Shown: positions 58,401 to 64,000 of the stretch, piece after piece | Layout: every line of letters starts with the position of its first letter | Numbering within the stretch: the stretch's first letter is position 1 | Origin: Symsagittifera roscoffensis | Taxonomy: Eukaryota; Xenacoelomorpha; Acoela; Convolutidae | Length of the DNA: 64,000 nt | NCBI RefSeq assembly: GCF_963678635.1 | Contig: NC_087067.1 | Span: 21,955,547 to 22,019,546 of the forward strand | Reading direction: 5' to 3' | Translations under genes and position numbers: made by a program | The notes under the pieces: model-generated | The model's input: the letters and a program-made list of their open reading frames with translations, nothing else | The model's database searches: none | Told to the model about the DNA's origin: nothing

Positions 58401-58721
58401 CCGGAAAAACTCATGTATACAAAGCTCCTTCCCACTCTGCAAGGTCAGAAAGAAAATAAAACAAGAAAAAACAACCGAACTGGCTGTAAATAGACGAGAA
58501 AAACATCAGAAATTGCACAAAAAAAAAAGAAATCAGAACTTGGAAAAAAAACGAGCACAAAACACAAGAACTATTTTAAAAATGTGAGAGCAAAAGATAA
58601 GAACAACTTACTGGAACCTCCATATGCCGCCTACTGAGTCGTATCTCTTGTAGCACGCAAGTTCAAACATTGTTCACTTGTAGCACACTCGCTTGGGTGC
58701 AATTTTCTTAAAGTCTGGCAT
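52420..58721 (-). CDS. flavin-containing monooxygenase, trimethylamine-monooxygenase-like, damaged
   Basis: FMOs use FAD and NADPH to oxygenate soft nitrogen or sulfur atoms. Minus-strand exons recognised: 58612-58721 (MPDFKKIA, then YDSVGGIWRF), 57693-57812 (GIEVHSPMYYNLITNG), 55423-55595 (LLVGSSFSAEDIA, the NADP-binding region, then KWPPGIDQRTNLERID), 54939-55130 (DVIIYCTGYLHRYPF to LFYIGMQ), 53099-53162 (LPMFWLQGHFCAKVIR) and 52420-52700 (GELEVPPLESM to the stop). The VGSSxSAEDI and FYIGMQ motifs resemble bacterial-type trimethylamine monooxygenases more than mammalian FMOs. The last four exons join in phase at GT-AG sites. Damage: the FAD-binding GxGxxG (about 25-30 residues) is missing between KKIA and the DSVGG region, where a TGA lies in frame; exon 1 to 2 phases disagree; and about 80 residues before LLVGSS are not found. 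It is either a recent pseudogene or a misassembled gene. Confidence 0.72.
53459..53520 (-). mobile_element. family A right-end scrap in an FMO intron
   Basis: AATAAGACTGACATTATCAGC, then GTAAAGCCTTGAATG; the remainder is lost. Confidence 0.4.
53700..53915. repeat. family D palindromic repeat in an FMO intron
   Basis: ATGCTTGTCATACAATTCC, CCATAGTATGGAC and inverted versions (GTGATAAGCATTTTTTCC) are repeated. The large intron (53163-54938) carries no other recognised feature. Confidence 0.55.
55674..57608. repeat. family F palindromic repeat, CCCGGG ends, in an FMO intron
   Basis: Opens ACCCGGGTTGACCAAAATG, then CAACCATGCGTCGCACC, and closes GCATGGTTGCGCATTATC, then GGCAGCCCGGG. Dense copies of GCATGGCGCGACGTATGG and CCATGG-type palindromes lie at 55680-56035 and again at 57197-57600. 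The 1.1 kb between them looks ordinary and may hold decayed FMO exon sequence. Whether this is one element or two facing copies is unclear. Confidence 0.6.
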
Positions 58722-58786
58722 TGATTTATAGATGCAAACTAGGTAATTAAAGGAAACTTTGTTGAATAAAAAACAAATTCAGGAAT

Positions 58787-61353
58787 TTGATTCGTTTTAG
58801 TGTTTCACGAACCAAAAATTATATTGGTTATGAAGGAAACATTCTATGGTATTACACTTGTACCAAAAAAGTATCACTTTTTTACGTTTTTGAAGATAAA
58901 CGATGTTATAAAAGAATCCCAATATTCTACAAAAATAAAGTATATTTTGTTGATACACTTTCAAGAAGAACTTATTTTTGGGATACAGCAGTACCATGTG
59001 GATCAGAAAATAGCCACAACGTTGTAAAATTAAATCCCGACGAAGATAAATACAATCTATTAAAACCATACCCGACATTAATGCAACCATTAAAAAAGTT
59101 TTCACCAGAAAGCATTCGAGCTATTGCCCGCAATCCAAATATCGATTTACAATCGATCGGCATATACTCTAAATCCGACATTCAACACCACATACGTACC
59201 TAATATTTTCAAGAATTACTCACAAAAACGGACACAATACAACGACAATCCATAAATCAAAACTTACGCGAACTTGCAGAAACAGCAAGCTTTTCAGACA
59301 TCTACGCACAAGACTACAGCGGATATTTTTAAGATATAAAAGATTACTTTTACTTAAATGGCGAAAGTCACAGACCACAAGAAATATCAACAATAAATTT
59401 TTTTAGTTTTGTAAATTTGAAGAACGAACTTCTTGCCTTTCTAGGATGGCCCTACTACATTTTAGAAAGATTGACTATATTATACGCAATGTTTAACTTT
59501 CTTGGATTTCTTTTCTCTCTACTAAAAGGAATCTACAATACATGTGCAATACACACACACGTAAGCAAAAAAGCAAGCGTAGCACTTATACTTTTTGCAG
59601 GATTTTTTGGAATGTTCTCTACATCAATAAATAAAAAACTTTTAGACGCTCAATTAAAAGAATAAAAAATCCAAACTATCAACAACACCGAATATATCAC
59701 AATTCACAAAACATTACAAATACAACGCCTCCGGCACCACAATTACAAAGCTTAAATCATAACCATCCTTTATCAATAGTACCACGAAATTTCAGAAACA
59801 TAGCCCAGACAGACCTCATATCTTCAAGACCTAATTACCCACAAAGCCCAATTCGACACATAATAACCCAACAATCTAATATAGAAGACACATACGAGCA
59901 AATTATAGAACAACCACATACCACTAACTTTCTTTCTCAGAACAAGCATCTTTTTAGCCAACGATGAGCCACCAAGAAGTTGGATCACTCCATCGCTCAA
60001 TTTCCTACCCAGCCAACCTTCAAAGCAACCTCCCCGTCACACCACTTTTTGCTTTCCCCGCACCTGAATCACCTCATGATAACACTTCATCCGGCATGGA
60101 TTCAGATAATAATTCAAACAGCACTGTATATAATACTATTTCCCGATTTAATAACTCAGATCTCGAGACCCCTGACAAATTTGACAACTCCGAATCCAGC
60201 CCATCTACATTTTCCCAAACTCTTTTTCAACCTCTCTACCCCCAAAGAAGATTTGAACCTCCTTCTACTCCCTCTTCTATTTCCAAAGTAAAACCCACAT
60301 ATTCCCCATGACCAGTGAACCTTCAGACAACAACAGCTCTGTAAAAACACAAATATCTCATGAACTTCATAATTTTACCACACTTCAGCAACAATTACAG
60401 CACCCTCAGACACTAACCATTCACCAACTCTCACAATCCATAATATCATCAAACCCATCAACCCCAACTCCCTCTTCAAATTACACCCCTTCGCCAAGAC
60501 CAACTACCTCGTCAAATCCATCCTCATCTAGTTCAAACCGAGCCTATCGAACCTTCAAAAGGAAATTCCCCAATACTCCATTTCTCTCTCACCCAGGAAC
60601 AGCCAAAACATTTGTTAATCACCCACTCCACACTAACACTAGAGAATATCTTCAAATATGTTTACCCTTTTTCCCCCATACACCTTCTTTCAGTCAGACC
60701 TTACTGACGAACACCCTAATTATGGTGATGAGCACGTATCGTACCCGACACTTTCATGGACATCATTTTATCATTTCACTAATACAATATCACTACCATT
60801 ATTTAACACCCCAAATGATAACAAACAATACAGCATTCAACTCTACCTTTTAACAACAGCACTCACTCCAAAACAATTTACGAAAATCGGATATGAACAG
60901 TCACTTATCAGATTCACCGCACCCAAAACTAACGAATATTCCATCGATCACTACGACCAACACATCCAAAGACCAAATGAAGACACCTTTCTGAACGACG
61001 ATAAGTTTGCTAACCCACAACTAACACAAAAAATCTTCATTAAAACACCATACGTTTTCACCTTCAAAAATTTAGATAAAAAACACGACCACGTCATTTC
61101 AGCAGCACTTCGTGATATTCAAGCCTATGATTCATATTTTAACAAATTTAACAAATTTGCACTAACTTTTAATTTCCTCACACCCAAAGAACGTGATTTG
61201 CACTGTTCACACAACATCATGTTACGAACTAAGCAGACACACACTTATACAACAGCACTACAAATTCACCGCAGATATCAATACATTAACTCCAAATATA
61301 CCTCACCATTCTTTCTTAACTTCACTTATTGTATTAAAGATACTAATCTATAA
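58787..61353 (+). mobile_element. broken virus-like element: glycoprotein-like part and unknown downstream part
   Basis: From about 58790 to 59670 the plus strand reads like the C-terminal half of a viral or retroelement envelope glycoprotein: a CYKRIPIFYKNKVYFVD motif, cysteine-bearing ectodomain, then a long hydrophobic membrane segment (YILERLTILYAMFNFLG). In outline it recalls chuvirus glycoproteins, which BEL/Pao elements are known to have captured; that is a weak resemblance. A Ser/Pro/Thr-rich stretch (about 59960-60850) and a further stretch rich in aromatic residues (about 60660-61350) follow and match nothing I know. The plus strand is strikingly poor in G. The element is old and broken, with several breaks, and only this 3' portion is present; no gag or pol is recognised. 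Confidence 0.5.
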
Positions 61354-62286
61354 GGCATCCTCCTCAATTATGATCCCATCACCCAGATGTATATATTCTG
61401 TCCCTTAATCAAAACCTTCATCGTAGACGAATCCCGCCCACTAATTGTCCAACACGAATTCCTACAGCCCTTGAAATCCCGATCCTAGAATTCACCCATA
61501 ACACCAGATATAACCATAAACTTTAGAACCTCATCAAAAATACACCTTATGAACTCTCACCTAGCACTGAAGAGCACTTTTCCTCTAGTCTTCACAGGCA
61601 CGATCATCAATCATCTACAAAAAAGAAAAACGAAACAAAAAACAGAAAAAACTTTTTTCTAGAATCATAAATTTATATTACCCAATTACAATAAATGAAG
61701 CAGTAAAATTTACCCAACAAAACAGCCATAAAATGATATATAAATTTTTTCTCCATATGCAGTAAATATTCTTAAAATGAAAATAAATTGATAGTTTCAA
61801 CCCCCCAAAAAAAGCCGTAAAATTAATAATTTCGAAGTAGTAAATTAATAAAAGTTGCCTATAAAATTAAAGCAGTACTAATCTTTTCAAAGACGCTTCT
61901 TCATAGTTTTAAATATTCACTCGCCCACAATCCTATCCACAATCGCACAGCTCGCCCACGAAGATGTGTTTAAAATGATGAATTTAAATTTTAACTTTCA
62001 CTGATAACAACTCTTACCACTCTTAGCATATTTCAAACTTTCCTTCAACCCGGTTGGAAAGGAATTATATAATAATCCAAACTAACCAACGCAGCTTACT
62101 AAACACCAAAAACCACAACCTAACAGCATGACTCAGAAACGAAAACCCACGCTAACCGAACCGGATTAAAAACAGCTTAGAACTGGATAAATTATTCTTT
62201 TTGGAAGACTACTTTCAAGTCTGAACACAAAAGAACAAAACACAAAAAGGTCGAAAGACAAACCCAAAACAAACGATTTGATTTTT
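61354..62286. other. internal tail of the virus-like element
   Basis: A/C-rich, G-poor DNA continuing the composition of the preceding block up to the LTR. No coding part was recognised. Confidence 0.4.
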
Positions 62287-63464
62287 GAAGAAAAGGACAC
62301 AACCAAAACAAAAAGCAAAAAATAGTCACAAAAAAGGCATGAAAAGTTGAACACAAAAGGACCCTCCAAAAAAGAGAGCATGAATTTATACTCCACTCCT
62401 GGCTTAACCCACCAGAGAGGACGTCCTGAGAATGCTCTATAGCCGGCCTAACCCAACGGCTACATCCACGCTTTGTGACCCACACTCTATTTTTGACGAG
62501 AGGTACTCTAGGGTGAGTAGCTCTTAAAAAAACCGAAGTAAACAAGAACGCTTTTGCGATTAGAATTAATACAAGATCATAACTAAAAACAAAATTAACA
62601 AAGATTTGTATAAAAAAATCATACAATGCAGTATATAGATTACATACAGCCCAAAGACGAGCCACAAGGAACTTGACAACCCAATCACACTCCAACTACG
62701 GAATGGCAAAACACACCCGACATGCTGCCTACAGTCACTACACTCAAAGGATTTAAAATACGACTTGACATCGCAACAAAGGAAACCCATTGAAACAGAA
62801 CAATGGCCATCTCGATGTTCATCTATACGTACAGATCCAAGTCACCAGCTTTTCATCCAAAGCAAACTACATGCCACATCCGAACGAGATTGCAGCATTG
62901 CTATTTTCTAATAAACCAAATCAACTCTCATCACAACCAATCAGAAATCATGATACGATCTCCCGAAACGATCGTGATAACAATCCTTCTTCCTAATCGG
63001 AAAAAAGAATATGCTCGCAACTTCTAAAGAAAGACACCATCATCCATCCTCCACTACAGTAGAACACTGAAGAAGTAAAGCTATGTAAACCCCGGATGGG
63101 TGGAACCAGATCTAAACTAGAATTTATTATTGGATATTATTCTGATATTTTATCTCTATAAAATATTGAATACTAACGAATCATACTTCATCAAACTAAC
63201 AACCCAGTTATTTGTAAGTGCTGAAACTACTTGTCGTTTCAGCACCAGAGCAATTTGAATTAAACTTAGAATACAATTGTTCTCATTCTGGTAACTAACT
63301 CGCATAAATCGGTGTACACTAGATCTTTTGAGACTAGGAGATATAAGTGTAAGATTAAGATTGGTATTAGACGAAGAAGTTGCACAAATCTATCTGCGTG
63401 ACGAGCAGACGGTGTACCTTATCTGAAAGTACTCTATGAGTTTACCAAATAACATATAAACTCA
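62287..63464. mobile_element. LTR of the virus-like element (likely 3' LTR)
   Basis: Aligns along its length with the solo LTR at 26111-27391, in the same orientation, starting near GAAGAAAAGGACACAAC and ending near AACATATAAACTCA. It follows the glycoprotein-like part in the order expected for a 3' LTR. No partner LTR of the same insertion was found in the window. Divergence from the solo LTR is substantial (many substitutions and small gaps), so these are old, independent insertions. Confidence 0.65.
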
Positions 63465-64000
63465 ATATATACCGAATAATCCCGAAAACTTTGCAAAAAG
63501 CACAATATCGGAAAACACCTGCATATTTTTTTTATTAAGGCGGGTATTTTAAGCAAGTATTTTAGGCGAGTGTCGAATGATAGGTCTGCGTGAAGAAAAA
63601 ATTGTCATTTTTGATTTAAAATTCTGACGCACGAAAAAACTCCAATACCGAAACCAATTTTTAATTAAATTTGAACCCAACATTTTGCCCAAAAACAGGC
63701 ATAAAATATCTGATTTAAGCAAAATATGCTCTTGTATGCTAAAAACACCACATATATGCCGCATAATTCCGGATTTTTTTGTAGAAAACAGAGCAGACTT
63801 TTCGAAAACATACCACATGTTTTAAAAATTTTCCTCCGCAGATTTTAGCCATGCCTGAAAATTCTGTAAAGAGTGGTAGTAGAAGGTCAACCTGAAAATT
63901 TGTTACATATTTGAAGTTTCGGTCGACTTTCAAATTCAAAATGGCTTTAAACGATAGCTTTTACATGCAAAAGTTTCTTAAACATGTATTTGGTGCTTTT
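63465..64000. other. unassigned AT-rich DNA
   Basis: Nothing was recognised; the short minus-strand frames here have no supported content. Confidence 0.35.

Noticed and set aside
58360-58460. Possible extra FMO exon on minus after CTTGCAG
   Set aside because: The translated peptide (GKELCIHEFFRVQPG) does not match any FMO region.
58787-61353. Polinton/Maverick origin for the virus-like block
   Set aside because: No capsid, DNA polymerase, ATPase or protease signature was seen, and the flanking repeat matches a solo LTR elsewhere.

Overview
The window is AT-rich (roughly two thirds A+T) eukaryotic DNA, almost certainly from an animal. It holds a few short or intron-split genes in a sea of non-autonomous mobile elements. 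Reasons for calling it animal are GT-AG introns that keep codon phase, small secreted proteins with signal peptides, a saposin-like secreted protein, an intron-bearing flavin-containing monooxygenase of the trimethylamine-monooxygenase type, and BEL/Pao-like and envelope-bearing fossil fragments. I cannot name the phylum. One assembly gap of 200 N lies at 30144-30343.

Layout. 1-5 kb: a BEL/Pao-like fossil scrap, a possible two-exon gene, palindrome-rich repeats, and the 3' two exons of a small membrane-protein gene (3964-4909, minus). 5-14.6 kb: no recognised gene; mostly copies of one repeat family, here 'family A', which has the architecture of a non-autonomous Helentron/Helitron2-like element. 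15.6-18.3 kb: a tandem duplication of about 1.2 kb. 18.3-20.9 kb: unrecognised DNA with a GA microsatellite and an abrupt C-rich to G-rich strand switch. 20.9-30.1 kb: a dense, nested cluster of two MITE families ('B' and 'C', 8-bp target duplications, hAT-like), a solo LTR, and a 568-bp tandem triplication. 30.3-45 kb: two paralogous small secreted-protein genes (33496-33846 and 38263-38697, plus) among diverged family A copies. 44.4-49 kb: a second MITE cluster around a saposin-like gene (46302-46712, minus). 50.4-50.9 kb: a palindromic TA-target MITE. 52.4-58.7 kb: the FMO gene on minus, with well-preserved C-terminal exons but lacking its FAD-binding start and part of its middle, and with a CCCGGG-ended repeat in an intron. 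58.8-63.5 kb: an old, broken virus-like element with a glycoprotein-like part and a terminal repeat matching the solo LTR at 26-27 kb.

How they fit together. The host genes look unrelated in function: a secreted family duplicated in tandem, a saposin-like secreted protein, a small multi-pass membrane protein and an N-oxide-forming monooxygenase. The dominant biology of the window is transposition. Three kinds of small element (Helentron-like, 8-bp-target MITE, TA-target MITE) plus CCCGGG-ended palindromic repeats are layered so that the order of many insertions can be read directly. No RNA gene or CRISPR array was seen.
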